A stretch of 64,000 bases of DNA from GCA-003244245 sp036266995 (GTDB taxonomy: Bacteria; Actinomycetota; Actinomycetes; Mycobacteriales; Pseudonocardiaceae), in contig DATAWX010000041.1 in assembly GCA_036266995.1 (NCBI GenBank), positions 1-64,000 of the forward strand, in the 5' to 3' direction. The notes below the pieces were generated by a model. That model did not search any database and had not been told where the DNA came from. It saw only the letters and a list, made by a program, of their open reading frames with translations. The position numbers and the translations under genes are program-made. Positions within the stretch are counted from its first letter, which is position 1; each line of letters starts with the position of its first letter. Positions 27,301 through 36,203 of the stretch are shown here, piece by piece.

Positions 27301-28179
27301 TCAGTGCCCATCGGTGCTGAAATGCATGAAATCCACTGGCGCCGACCACCGCCCACCCCATTTCCAGCCGGCTGACTCGAACGCGGTCACCGCCACGCCG
27401 CCGTCCACCACCATGCCCGAGCGCACCCAGTCCCGGTCGAGATAGGACGACGCCAGCTCGGGCAACACGAGGTCGCCTTTGACAGAGGGGTTGTCGAACG
27501 GGTTGAGGTCGATGGCCAGCCCGTAGGCTTTGGCCGACCATTGGCTCTGCCCAGGGGTTTGGTGGCAGACAAAGGCGTTGGTGTTGTTGCCGTCCCCCGT
27601 CGGCGGCAACTTCAGCTCGGCTTCCGTTGTGATCCGCATCTCCTCGATGGGAAAGCCGGCGGCGAACAGTCGCTTGAAGACACCCAGCACGGTCTGCGCG
27701 ACAGTGGCGTTGACGATCATCTCGCCGGTATGCGCGCGGGCGTCAAAGCCGCGGAAAGACATGGTGAGGTAACGCAGTTGGTCGGGTTTCACCGGACAGA
27801 CCGGCTTCCAGGTGCTGCGCCCCAATACCTGTGGGGGCACCGGGCTGATCGTTGACTGGAACGAGGTCGAGGTGGGCGGCGGCAGCAGATCGACGGTGGG
27901 TAGCCGCCGGTTCACCAGCGCGGCAGGAGTGGACTGCGCCATGCCGTACCCATCCGGTCGCCGGGGCAGCGGCTTGGCTCCTAACACCCACGGAGCCACC
28001 GGCTCGTGGGTAGCAGGGGCCGCCGGCTGGGATATGGGGGCCTGCTCGACTACGGGAGCCTGCTGGCTGGTGTTGCCACACGCGGCCATGGTGCTGCCAC
28101 ACGCTGCTATCAAGGAACCTACGAGCAGCGAGATCAGGTTCCACCTCAGAGTGAGCCGCCAGGGCCGATGGTGCGCCAC
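27301..28179 (-). CDS. M15-like D,D-carboxypeptidase lipoprotein with altered zinc motif
   Basis: A 292-residue protein with a lipobox LIAAC (Cys27), a Pro-rich linker to about residue 120 and a VanY/M15-like domain. The core motif reads SAKAYGLAIDLNPF (residues 215-228), where M15 enzymes have S-x-H-x-x-G-x-A-x-D: the His zinc ligand is replaced by Lys217 while Asp224 and the distal MHF His remain. It may therefore bind rather than cleave peptidoglycan peptides. The start is GTG at 28179. It is convergent with cobN and divergent from the GNAT gene. Confidence 0.82.
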   Translation of the reverse strand: MAHHRPWRLTLRWNLISLLVGSLIAACGSTMAACGNTSQQAPVVEQAPISQPAAPATHEPVAPWVLGAKPLPRRPDGYGMAQSTPAALVNRRLPTVDLLPPPTSTSFQSTISPVPPQVLGRSTWKPVCPVKPDQLRYLTMSFRGFDARAHTGEMIVNATVAQTVLGVFKRLFAAGFPIEEMRITTEAELKLPPTGDGNNTNAFVCHQTPGQSQWSAKAYGLAIDLNPFDNPSVKGDLVLPELASSYLDRDWVRSGMVVDGGVAVTAFESAGWKWGGRWSAPVDFMHFSTDGH

Positions 28180-28216
28180 AGCTCCACGATGTCAGACCTT
28201 CTGGTAGGCAGGAGCT

Positions 28217-28681
28217 GTGGGCAACACCGTGTTACACCGCAGGCTCGCCGCCGACCTGTCGACCGCCATGATTTACGCCCTGCTGCGCTTGCGGGTCGAG
28301 GTGTTCGTGGTCGAGCAGGGCTGTCCTTATCAGGAGCTCGACGGGCATGACCTGGAGCGGACGACCCGGCACTACTGGCTTGCGCCCGACGAGGCGATCG
28401 AGGAGCCGCAGGCCACTCTGCGACTGTTGGAGCCCGTCGAGGGTCAGTTCCGGATCGACCGTGTCTGCACGACCCGGCAGGCCCGCCGTCAAGGTGCGCT
28501 CCGGCGACTGCTCCAGGCGGCGCTGGGCGAGGTGGGTGATGCCCCCTGCGTCCTGGACTCGCAGCCCTACTGCGTTGAGCTTTTCGGTTCTTTCGGCTTC
28601 ATGGTGAACGGGCCGGAGTTCACCGAGGGCGGCATCCCGCTCGTGCCGATGCGTCGCGACGCGTCGGCACGGGTTCGCTGA
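28217..28681 (+). CDS. ElaA-family GNAT acetyltransferase
   Basis: A 154-residue GNAT protein of the ElaA type. The N-terminus YALLRLRVEVFVVEQGCPYQELDG is diagnostic, and the acetyl-CoA site is reduced to RVCTTRQARRQGALRRLL. It ends FMVNGPEFTEGGIPLVPM as in other ElaA proteins. Its place beside the BchI/D-like chelatase gene is conserved in mycobacteria, although its role there is unknown. Start GTG at 28217; three nt before the next gene. Confidence 0.88.
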   Translation: MGNTVLHRRLAADLSTAMIYALLRLRVEVFVVEQGCPYQELDGHDLERTTRHYWLAPDEAIEEPQATLRLLEPVEGQFRIDRVCTTRQARRQGALRRLLQAALGEVGDAPCVLDSQPYCVELFGSFGFMVNGPEFTEGGIPLVPMRRDASARVR

Positions 28682-28684
28682 ACC

Positions 28685-30628
28685 ATGGGTGTGTCCCGAT
28701 ATCCGTTCTCCGCGATCGTTGGGCACGACGACCTCCGGTTGGCGTTGCTGCTGACCGCAGTACATCCGGGGATCGGTGGGGTGCTGGTCCGCGGTGAGAA
28801 GGGCACTGCTAAATCGACCGTGGTCCGGGCGCTGTCGGCGCTGCTACCAGCGGTGACCGCGGTGCCGGGTTGCCGCTTCGGTTGCGACCCGGCGGCCCCC
28901 GACTCCACCTGCCCAGACGGACCGCACACCGCCACAACGGGGCAGTCGATCCGGCCGGCCCGGCTGGTCGAACTCCCGGTCGGCGCCACCGAAGACCGGC
29001 TGGTGGGCTCGCTGGATCTGCAGCGCGCGCTGACCGAGGGTGTCTCGGCGTACCAGCCCGGCCTGCTCGCCGCGGCGCACCGCGGGGTGCTCTACGTCGA
29101 CGAGGTCAACCTGCTACCCGACCATCTCGTCGACGTGCTGCTCGATGCCGCCGCGATGGGTCGCGCACACGTGGAACGAGACGGCGTATCGGTCTCGCAT
29201 GCCGCGTCGTTCCTGCTGGTCGGCACGATGAATCCAGAGGAGGGCGAGCTACGCCCGCAGCTGCTGGATCGGTTCGGGCTCACCGTCGAGGTGGTGGCTT
29301 CCCGCGATGTCGAGACGCGAGCCGAAGTGATCCGCCGGCGGCTGCGTTACGAGGCGGACCCAGCTGGCTTTGCGGCGGTGTGGCATCCCGAGGACGCCGC
29401 CCTCGCCGAACGGATCACCGTGGCCCGAACCGTGTTGCCGACGGTGGCGTTGGCTGATGGCGAGCTGCGCCGGATCGCCGCGGTGTGTGCGGCGTTCGAG
29501 GTGGATGGGATGCGGGCCGATCTGGTGTTGGCCCGCACTGCCATGGCACACGCCGCCTGGCGGGGAGTCGTCGCGGTAGGCGAGGAGGACATCCGGGTCG
29601 CCGCGGCACTGGCGTTACCGCACCGCCGCCGCCGCGACCCGTTCGACCAGCCCGGCTTGGACAGCGAGCAGCTGGAGCAAGCCCTACGCACGGCGGAAGA
29701 ACCCCCCGACGATCTCCCCGACCCGCCGCCCAACGACGGCGGTAGGGACAATTCAGCAGCCGATAGACCCGACATGTCTCCCTCTCGTGGTGAGAGCTCC
29801 GGTATGGCGCCGCAGCGTCCAGTGCCGGCGCCGGCGGCGCCGTTTCGGGCGCGGCTGTTGAGGGTGCCCGGCGTTGGTTCCGGGGAGCCTGGGCGGCGAT
29901 CGGCGGCGACGACCAGGACTGGGCGCATGATCCGGGCGGCCGTCTCCGAGGGCAGTGGGCTGCACCTGTTGGGCACCCTGGCGGCCGCCGCGCCCCACCA
30001 GCGCGACCGCGGGCGCCGCGGCCCTGGTCTGGTGGTGCACCGAGCCGACGTCCGGCGGGCGGTGCGGGTGGGGCGGGAGTCGAACCTGGTGCTGTTCGCC
30101 GTCGATGCGTCCGGGTCGATGGCGGCCCGGGCCCGGATGTCCGCGGTCACCGGCGCGGTGCTGTCCCTGCTGCGCGACGCCTACCAGCGCCGGGACAAGG
30201 TGGGGCTGATCACCTTCCGGGGTACCGAGGCGCAGCTGATGCTACCACCCACGTCGGCGGTGGATGCCGCGGTTGCCCGCCTGAGCGCGTTGCGCACCGG
30301 AGGGCGCACACCGCTGGCTGCCGGGCTGCTGCGCTCAGCTCGGGTGCTGGCCGCCGAGCGGCTGCGCGACGCCGACCGGCGGGCGTTGCTCGTGGTGCTC
30401 ACCGACGGGCGGGCCACCCACGGCGGGATGGACTCCGCGTTGATCGCGGCCGGCCTGCTGCGTCGCGACGGGGTGGCGTCGATCGTGGTGGACTGTGAGT
30501 CCGGACCGGTCCGGCTAGGCCTGCCCGACCGGCTGGCGGTGGCGCTGGGCGGTGGGTGCGTGCGACTGGAGGAGCTGTCCGCCGACGCGGTGGCCGACGT
30601 GGTCCGGTCCGCGAGATCCGCTGCCTAA
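28685..30628 (+). CDS. BchI-BchD-like magnesium/cobalt chelatase ATPase (AAA+ plus VWA)
   Basis: A 647-residue fusion of a BchI/ChlI-type AAA+ domain (Walker A GEKGTAKST at 37-45; VLYVDEVNLL for Walker B; sensor GTMNPEEGELRPQLLDRF), an acidic Pro-rich linker (about 335-400) and a VWA domain with MIDAS motif DASGSM. In actinobacteria that have CobN without CobS/CobT this protein lies in the cob cluster and is the likely ATPase partner of CobN; that pairing is inference from context. Confidence 0.9.
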   Translation: MGVSRYPFSAIVGHDDLRLALLLTAVHPGIGGVLVRGEKGTAKSTVVRALSALLPAVTAVPGCRFGCDPAAPDSTCPDGPHTATTGQSIRPARLVELPVGATEDRLVGSLDLQRALTEGVSAYQPGLLAAAHRGVLYVDEVNLLPDHLVDVLLDAAAMGRAHVERDGVSVSHAASFLLVGTMNPEEGELRPQLLDRFGLTVEVVASRDVETRAEVIRRRLRYEADPAGFAAVWHPEDAALAERITVARTVLPTVALADGELRRIAAVCAAFEVDGMRADLVLARTAMAHAAWRGVVAVGEEDIRVAAALALPHRRRRDPFDQPGLDSEQLEQALRTAEEPPDDLPDPPPNDGGRDNSAADRPDMSPSRGESSGMAPQRPVPAPAAPFRARLLRVPGVGSGEPGRRSAATTRTGRMIRAAVSEGSGLHLLGTLAAAAPHQRDRGRRGPGLVVHRADVRRAVRVGRESNLVLFAVDASGSMAARARMSAVTGAVLSLLRDAYQRRDKVGLITFRGTEAQLMLPPTSAVDAAVARLSALRTGGRTPLAAGLLRSARVLAAERLRDADRRALLVVLTDGRATHGGMDSALIAAGLLRRDGVASIVVDCESGPVRLGLPDRLAVALGGGCVRLEELSADAVADVVRSARSAA

Positions 30629-30652
30629 TCTGCTGCCTGAACGGAGGTTCAG

Positions 30653-31267
30653 ATGCCCCAAGGCGCACCTGTCACCGTCCCCGACGACGGGCTGTCCACC
30701 CGGCAGCGGCGCAACCGGCCGCTGCTGATCGTCCACACCGGAGCGATGAAGGGCAAGTCCACAGCTGCCTTCGGCATGGCGTTGCGGGGTTGGAGCGCCG
30801 GCTGGTCCATCGGGGTGTTCCAGTTCGTCAAGTCCGCGAAGTGGAAGGTGGGGGAGCAGGCCGCGTTCCAGGCGCTACATGATGTGCATCAGCGGACCGG
30901 GCAGGGCGGGCCGGTCGAGTGGCACAAGATGGGCGAGGGCTGGTCCTGGGCGCGCAAGCAGGGCAGCGCCGACGACCACGCCGCCGCCGCGGCGCAGGGC
31001 TGGGCGGAGATCGCCCGCAGGCTGGCCGAGCAGGTCCACGACCTCTACGTACTCGACGAGTTCAGCTACCCGCTGCAGTGGGGCTGGGTGGACACCGATG
31101 AGGTGCTGGCCACGCTGGCCGACCGGCCGGGCCGGCAACACGTCGTGATCACCGGCCGCAACGCGCCGCCGGCGCTGATCGCCGCCGCCGACCTGGTGGT
31201 GGAGATGACCAAGGTCAAGCACCCGATGGACGCCGGGCAGAAGGGCCAGCGCGGCATTGAGTGGTGA
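30653..31267 (+). CDS. cobO: cob(I)yrinic acid a,c-diamide adenosyltransferase
   Basis: CobO/CobA-type adenosyltransferase (204 aa) attaches the upper adenosyl ligand. Walker A is HTGAMKGKSTAAFG near residue 27, followed by VFQFVKSAKW, EWHKMGEGWSW, and the YVLDEFSYPLQWGW and VITGRNAP motifs. A GGAGG ribosome-binding site precedes the ATG. A 54-bp palindrome begins one base after the stop and separates it from cobB. Confidence 0.95.
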   Translation: MPQGAPVTVPDDGLSTRQRRNRPLLIVHTGAMKGKSTAAFGMALRGWSAGWSIGVFQFVKSAKWKVGEQAAFQALHDVHQRTGQGGPVEWHKMGEGWSWARKQGSADDHAAAAAQGWAEIARRLAEQVHDLYVLDEFSYPLQWGWVDTDEVLATLADRPGRQHVVITGRNAPPALIAAADLVVEMTKVKHPMDAGQKGQRGIEW

Positions 31268-31321
31268 ACCGCTCGTGAGTGGGAAACAGTGTTATAACAC
31301 TGTTTCCCACTCACGAGCGGT
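31268..31321. repeat. 54-bp perfect palindrome (dispersed GAGTG/CACTC element, copy 1)
   Basis: Bases 31268-31321 are a perfect inverted repeat centred on TTATAA. The core GAGTGGGAAACAGTG / CACTGTTTCCCACTC (15-6-15 nt) is flanked by 9 more paired bases on each side. It fills the whole cobO-cobB gap and its last two bases are the first two of the cobB GTG. Two other copies with the same geometry are at 44835 and 52613. Confidence 0.9.
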
Positions 31322-32636
31322 GGTGATCGCCGCTCCCGCGTCGGGCGCCGGCAAGACCACGTTCGCCACCGGGTTGATGGCCGCGCTGCGGCGGCGGGGC
31401 ACCACGGTGGCCGGGTTCAAGGTCGGCCCGGACTACATCGATCCTGGCTACCACGCGCTGGCGACGGGGCGACCCGGCCGAAACCTCGATCCGGTGCTGG
31501 TCGGCGAGCAACGCGTCGCGCCGCTGGCCGCCTACGGTGCCGCCGGGGCGCAGCTCGCGATCGTCGAGGGCGTGATGGGTCTGTTCGACGGTCGCACCGG
31601 GACGGCTGGCTACGGCTCGACGGCGCATGTCGCGGCCCTGCTGGGGGCTCCCGTTGTGCTGGTCGTCGACGTGCGTGGCCAGGGCCGCAGCCTCGCCGCG
31701 CTGCTGCACGGGTTCCAGTCCTTCGACGACAACGTCCGGATCGCCGGGGTGGTGCTCAACCGGGTCGGCTCGGCGCGTCACGAACAGGTCTGCCGGCAGG
31801 CCTGCGTCGAGGTGGGCCTGCCGGTGCTCGGTGCGCTGCGGCGAGACGCCGCGTTGGCGGTGCCATCGCGGCACTTGGGCCTGGTCACCGCCGCCGAACA
31901 TGCCACCGCCGCGCGCGTGGTGGCGCGCTGGGCCGACGCGGTGGCCGCGCAGGTCGACCTGGACACGGTGACGTCGCTCGCCGCGCCGGCGCCGGCGGCG
32001 GCGCGCTGGGACCCGACCGCTGAGGTCGTCGTGGTGGGCGGGGCGCCGGTGGTCGCGGTGGCCGCGGGGCCAGCCTTCACCTTCGGCTATCCCGAGCATG
32101 CTGAACTGCTCGCCGCGGCCGGGGCCGAAGTGGTGCCGTTCGACCCGCTGCGCGACGAGTCGCTGCCGCCTGGTACCGCTGGTCTGGTGCTACCCGGCGG
32201 GTTCCCGGAATGCCACACCGAGGCCCTGTCGGCAAACGCTGCACTGCGTGCGGAGATCGCCGCCCTGGCCCACCGCGGGGCTCCGGTGCACGCCGAATGT
32301 GGTGGGCTGATGTACCTGTGCCGCTCGGTTGACGGCGCCCCCATGTGTGGGGTGCTCGACGCCGAGGCGGCGATGACCGCGCAGCTGGTTCTGGGCTACC
32401 GCGACGCGGTGGCGTTGCGCAGCTCGGTGCTGCACCCGGCCGGGGCCAGGGTCAGCGGTCACGAGTTCCACCGCACCACCGTCATCCCTCGCGCGGGTGA
32501 CCCCGCCTGGGCCTGGAGCGGGGCGCAGCCCGAGGGATTCGTGCAGGGCGCGGTACACGCGTCGTTCCTGCACACCCACCCTGTCGCGCATCCAGCAGCG
32601 GTGGCACGCTTCGCGATGAGCTGCGTGAAGGGTTAG
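31320..32636 (+). CDS. cobB: cobyrinic/hydrogenobyrinic acid a,c-diamide synthase
   Basis: CobB/CbiA (438 aa) amidates the a and c side chains. The N-terminus VVIAAPASGAGKTTFATG is the P-loop, with VGPDYIDPGYH following; the glutaminase domain has LVLPGGFPE, the nucleophile Cys in HAECGGLMYL and the His in HASFLHTHP. I place the start at GTG 31320 because homology begins there, but no Shine-Dalgarno precedes it: the palindrome abuts the start. The frame stays open through the palindrome back to GTG 31275 and TTG 31257, so a protein carrying about 15 palindrome-encoded residues is a real alternative. Confidence 0.93.
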   Translation: MVIAAPASGAGKTTFATGLMAALRRRGTTVAGFKVGPDYIDPGYHALATGRPGRNLDPVLVGEQRVAPLAAYGAAGAQLAIVEGVMGLFDGRTGTAGYGSTAHVAALLGAPVVLVVDVRGQGRSLAALLHGFQSFDDNVRIAGVVLNRVGSARHEQVCRQACVEVGLPVLGALRRDAALAVPSRHLGLVTAAEHATAARVVARWADAVAAQVDLDTVTSLAAPAPAAARWDPTAEVVVVGGAPVVAVAAGPAFTFGYPEHAELLAAAGAEVVPFDPLRDESLPPGTAGLVLPGGFPECHTEALSANAALRAEIAALAHRGAPVHAECGGLMYLCRSVDGAPMCGVLDAEAAMTAQLVLGYRDAVALRSSVLHPAGARVSGHEFHRTTVIPRAGDPAWAWSGAQPEGFVQGAVHASFLHTHPVAHPAAVARFAMSCVKG

Positions 32637-32645
32637 GTCGCCACC

Positions 32646-33371
32646 GTGGAGCTGATCGGGATCGGGGTGGGTCCGGGGGACCCGGATCTGCTGACCGTTG
32701 CCGCGGTCCGTGAGCTGTGCTGCGCGGGGCGGGTCTTCGTTCCGGTGATGGCCGCTGACGTGGCGGGCCGCGCCGAGGCGGTGGTGCGGGCGCACCTGAC
32801 ACATGACCGGCTGGAACGGTTGGTGTTTGCGCTGAACGACGACGTCGCCGGGTCGCAGCGACGGCGCCACGACTGTTGGGACGCCGCCGCCGCGCGGGTA
32901 GTGGCGCACCTCGGCGAACACGGCGGCAGCGCCGCCTTCGCCACCCTCGGTGACCCGTCGGTGTACTCGACCTTCGGTTACCTCGCCAAGACGGTCAGCG
33001 ACCTGCTGCCCGGTATCCGGATCCGCACCGTGCCGGGTATCACCGCGATGCAGGCTGCGGCTAGTGCCACCGGCCTGACTCTGGTCGAAGGATCCGAACC
33101 GCTCACTCTGCTCCCGATGACCCGCGATCTCGCCGCTTTGGATGATGCGCTGGCCCGGAGTGGGACGGTGGTCGCCTACAAGGGTGGCCGCCGGCTGGCG
33201 CAGCTACGCGAGCGGATCGCCGCCGCCGGTGCGCTGGACCGAGCCTGGTGCGCGGCGCATGTCGGTACCCCAGACGAGCAGATCACCCTCTTGGCGGAAA
33301 CCGATACCGCAGCCTACCTGTCGACGGTGGTGGTCCTGCCGCCGCGCAGCGGCAGAGGTGCGCAGCTGTGA
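32646..33371 (+). CDS. cobI: precorrin-2 C20-methyltransferase
   Basis: CobI/CbiL (241 aa), a tetrapyrrole-methylase-fold SAM enzyme. Signature segments are GIGVGPGDPDLLTVAAV at the N-terminus, ATLGDPSVYSTFGYL and VPGITAMQAAASATG. It stands alone, whereas mycobacteria have a CobI-CobJ fusion; cobJ is in the other half of the locus. GTG start ten nt after cobB; overlaps cbiD by four bases. Confidence 0.93.
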   Translation: MELIGIGVGPGDPDLLTVAAVRELCCAGRVFVPVMAADVAGRAEAVVRAHLTHDRLERLVFALNDDVAGSQRRRHDCWDAAAARVVAHLGEHGGSAAFATLGDPSVYSTFGYLAKTVSDLLPGIRIRTVPGITAMQAAASATGLTLVEGSEPLTLLPMTRDLAALDDALARSGTVVAYKGGRRLAQLRERIAAAGALDRAWCAAHVGTPDEQITLLAETDTAAYLSTVVVLPPRSGRGAQL

Positions 33372-34510
33372 CCGACAGCCCGCCGCTGCGAGAGCCCGAC
33401 CTGCCGCGGACCGCGAAGATGCGCCCGGACGCGCTGCGTACCGGGTTCAGTACCGGTGCCTGCTCAGCGGCGGCGGCCAAGGCCGCGGTGGCAGCGTTGA
33501 GCGGCACCCGGTTGTCTACCGTGAACATCGGGTTCCCGTCCGGGCAGCGGCACACCTTCACCGTTCATTCCGTGCGCTGCGAGGGAGCCACCGCCACCGC
33601 TGTCGTGATCAAGGATGCCGGCGACGATCCCGACGTCACGAACGGTGCGCACCTCACAGCGACCGTCGCATTGCGTAATGACGGCGAGGTGGTGCTTTAC
33701 GGCGGCGAGGGGGTGGGTGTCGTCACCCGCGCCGGGCTGGGGTTGCCCGTCGGGCAACCCGCGATCAACCCGGTACCCCGGCAGATGATCACCGAGGCGG
33801 TGTGGGAAGGATCCGGCGGCCGAGGCGCCGACGTGACGATCAGTGTGCCCGGCGGGGAGCGGATGGCGCGCAAGACCACCAACCGCCGGCTGGGCATTGA
33901 GGGCGGGATCTCCATCCTGGGCACCACCGGGATCGTCCGCCCGTTCTCGACCGCTTCCTGGCGTGCCTCGGTGGAGCAGGCGGTGGCGGTGATGGCCGCG
34001 CAGGGTGTGCCAACGCTGGTGCTGGCCACCGGTGGGCGCACCGAGCGCGGGGCGATGCAGCTGCTGCCGCACCTACCGGAGGTGGCCTTCGTTGAAGTCG
34101 GCGACTTCACCGGGGCGGCGCTGCGCCGGGCCGTGGAGCACGGCCTGACCGAGGTCGTGTTCGTCGGCATGATCGGCAAGCTGACCAAGCTGGCCTCCGG
34201 CATCCTGATGACCCACTACACCAAGTCCAAGGTGGACACCGGCCTGCTGGCGGAGATCACCGCCACGCACGGCGGCGGCCCGCAGGACATCGCGGAGATC
34301 CGCGAGGCGCCGACCGCCCGACGGGCGTATGAGCTCTGGGAGGCCAGTGGTTTGCTGCGAGCCTGCGGGGACGACGTCTGCGCCCGGGTGGCGGACACGC
34401 TGCACCGGTTCAGCGCCGAGTTGGGGCGCCCGCTGCACGCGAAAGCAGCCATGGTCGACTTCACCGGGCAGTGCGTGGTCGCCGCGACCGAACCGGACTG
34501 GGTCGGATGA
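33368..34510 (+). CDS. cbiD: cobalt-precorrin-5B C1-methyltransferase
   Basis: CbiD (380 aa) performs the C1 methylation of the anaerobic cobalamin route, where the aerobic route uses the unrelated CobF. Motifs: RTGFSTGACSAAAAKAA near the N-terminus, VIKDAGDDPDVTNGA, GEGVGVVTRAGL, INPVPRQMI and GTTGIVRPFS. The GTG at 33368 overlaps the cobI stop, and its own stop overlaps the cobL ATG. CbiD together with CobN makes this a mixed pathway. Confidence 0.94.
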   Translation: MTDSPPLREPDLPRTAKMRPDALRTGFSTGACSAAAAKAAVAALSGTRLSTVNIGFPSGQRHTFTVHSVRCEGATATAVVIKDAGDDPDVTNGAHLTATVALRNDGEVVLYGGEGVGVVTRAGLGLPVGQPAINPVPRQMITEAVWEGSGGRGADVTISVPGGERMARKTTNRRLGIEGGISILGTTGIVRPFSTASWRASVEQAVAVMAAQGVPTLVLATGGRTERGAMQLLPHLPEVAFVEVGDFTGAALRRAVEHGLTEVVFVGMIGKLTKLASGILMTHYTKSKVDTGLLAEITATHGGGPQDIAEIREAPTARRAYELWEASGLLRACGDDVCARVADTLHRFSAELGRPLHAKAAMVDFTGQCVVAATEPDWVG

Positions 34511-35667
34511 GCGTCACCGTCGTCGGGCTGGATGGCGCTGCGCTGGCACCCGGCGCGGCCGAAGCGCTGGCGAGTGCGCAGATCGTCGTCGGCGCGCCAT
34601 ATCAGCTGGCCACTGTGCCGGTGCCCAGCAGCGCCCGGGTACTCGGACCAGCCGAGTTGGACGGCCTTCAAGACACCCCAACCGTGGTGCTGGCCAGCGG
34701 GGACCCCGGTTTCTTCGGAGTGGTGCGGGTGCTGCGTGAGCGCGGTCTACGACCAGTGGTGCTGCCGGCAAGGTCCAGTGTGGCGCGGGCGTTCGCCTTG
34801 CTGGGTCGCTCCTGGGACGACGTCGCCGTAGTCTCCGCGCACGGCCACGGCAGGTCACTGCGATGTGCACTCAACGTCTGCCGAGCGCACCCTGCGGTCG
34901 CGGTGCTGACGGGACCGGGCGCGGGGGCCGTTGAGATCGTCGCGGGGTTGGCCGGCTGGCGACGCAATGTGCTCGTCGCCGAGGACCTCGGGGGGCCCGA
35001 CGAGCGGGTGCGACGCTTCGACGGCGGCCAGGTCCATCAGTCGCATGTGGTGTTGTGCCTGGCCGATGAGGGCGCGGTGCCTGCTCGGAGCTGGATTGCC
35101 GGCGGCGAACCGGTGCCCCCCGCGACCGGCTGGGCGCTGGGCGAGGCGGAGTTCTCCCACCGCGATGGGATGATCACCAAGTCCGAGGTCCGGGCACTGG
35201 CCCTGGCGCGATTGGCCCCGGGGCCGGGCCGGTTGGTGTGGGATCTGGGGGCCGGCTCGGGCTCGGTCGGAGTGGAATGCGCCCGGTTCGGGGCCGCCGT
35301 GGTCGCCGTCGAGCGGGATGCCGCGCAGTGCGCCCGGTTGATGGCCAACGCCAGCGCGCACCAGGTGGACGTCCGGGTGATCGAGGGACAGGCGCCGGCG
35401 GTGCTGGCAGGTCTACCCGAACCCGACGCGGTGTTCGTCGGTGGGGGAGGGCCTGAGGTGGTGCGGGCCGCGGCGTATGCGTCGCCCCGCGTCGTGGTCG
35501 CGCTAGCCGCATTGGACCGCCTCGCGCCCTGCCAGGACGCCCTGCGGGAGGCGGGCCACCAGGTCGACGGGGTACAACTGGCGGCGTCGCGCTTCGCGGA
35601 GCTGCCCGACGGATCGGTGCGGCTGGCCGCGACCAACCCGGTGCTGCTGCTGTGGGGGCGGCGATGA
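34507..35667 (+). CDS. cobL: precorrin-6Y C5,15-methyltransferase (decarboxylating), CbiE-CbiT fusion
   Basis: CobL (386 aa) has an N-terminal CbiE tetrapyrrole-methylase domain (VVLASGDPGFFG; VSAHGHGRSL; AVLTGPGAGAVEI) and a C-terminal CbiT Rossmann methyltransferase (SEVRALALARLAPGPG; VWDLGAGSGSVGVECA; FVGGGGPEVV). It methylates C5 and C15 and removes the acetate carboxyl at C12. It overlaps both neighbours by ATGA, indicating one translationally coupled cobI-cbiD-cobL-cobE run. Confidence 0.94.
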   Translation: MSVTVVGLDGAALAPGAAEALASAQIVVGAPYQLATVPVPSSARVLGPAELDGLQDTPTVVLASGDPGFFGVVRVLRERGLRPVVLPARSSVARAFALLGRSWDDVAVVSAHGHGRSLRCALNVCRAHPAVAVLTGPGAGAVEIVAGLAGWRRNVLVAEDLGGPDERVRRFDGGQVHQSHVVLCLADEGAVPARSWIAGGEPVPPATGWALGEAEFSHRDGMITKSEVRALALARLAPGPGRLVWDLGAGSGSVGVECARFGAAVVAVERDAAQCARLMANASAHQVDVRVIEGQAPAVLAGLPEPDAVFVGGGGPEVVRAAAYASPRVVVALAALDRLAPCQDALREAGHQVDGVQLAASRFAELPDGSVRLAATNPVLLLWGRR

Positions 35668-36203
35668 CGGACCTGGTCGTCGGGCTCGGCTCGTCCCGCG
35701 GGGTTCACGCGACGGCCGTGTGGTCTGCGCTTCGATCGGCCGTGCCGGACCTCGGTGCAATCACCGCGTTCGGCACCATTGACCGGCGCCGCGACGAGCC
35801 CGGGTTGCTCGCCGTGATCCAGGAACACGGCGCGCCGCTGCGCTGCTACCCGGCGGCTGCGCTCGACGCTGTGGAGGTACCGTCTCCCAGCGAACCAGTT
35901 CGCCGCCACGTCGGCACCCGCAGCGTCGCCGAAGCCGCCGCCCTGCTCGCGGCCCATGACCTCGGCGGAGGATCGCTGATCGTGCCCAAACTGCGCGGCG
36001 AGCACGTCACCGTCGCCGTCGCCGCCCTGCATCCGCTCTCGATCAGCTCAGCGTGCACCGCCTGCGGCGCGTGCCTGCGCACCTGCCCCGAACACGCCCT
36101 GCGCCCAGCCCCGCTTCGTCCTGTAGTGATCGCGGCTCGCTGCACGTCGTGCGGCGAGTGCGTGGAGATCTGCCCGACCGACGCGATCACGCTGCGTGGC
36201 TAG
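35664..36203 (+). CDS. CobE/CbiG C-terminal-like protein fused to a 2[4Fe-4S] ferredoxin domain
   Basis: A 179-residue protein. Residues 1-125 resemble CobE/the CbiG C-terminal domain: start LVVGLGSSRGVHA, then ITAFGTIDRRRDEPGL, YPAAALDAVEVPSPS and SVAEAAALLAA. The remaining about 50 residues are a bacterial ferredoxin module with two complete cluster motifs, C131-x2-C134-x2-C137-x3-C141-P and C160-x2-C163-x2-C166-x3-C170-P. CbiG opens the delta-lactone during ring contraction; CobE is an accessory protein of the aerobic route. The ferredoxin part suggests an electron-transfer role at the ring-contraction stage, perhaps in place of CobG, which is absent here. It is the last gene before the accessory island. 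Confidence 0.85.
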   Translation: MTDLVVGLGSSRGVHATAVWSALRSAVPDLGAITAFGTIDRRRDEPGLLAVIQEHGAPLRCYPAAALDAVEVPSPSEPVRRHVGTRSVAEAAALLAAHDLGGGSLIVPKLRGEHVTVAVAALHPLSISSACTACGACLRTCPEHALRPAPLRPVVIAARCTSCGECVEICPTDAITLRG

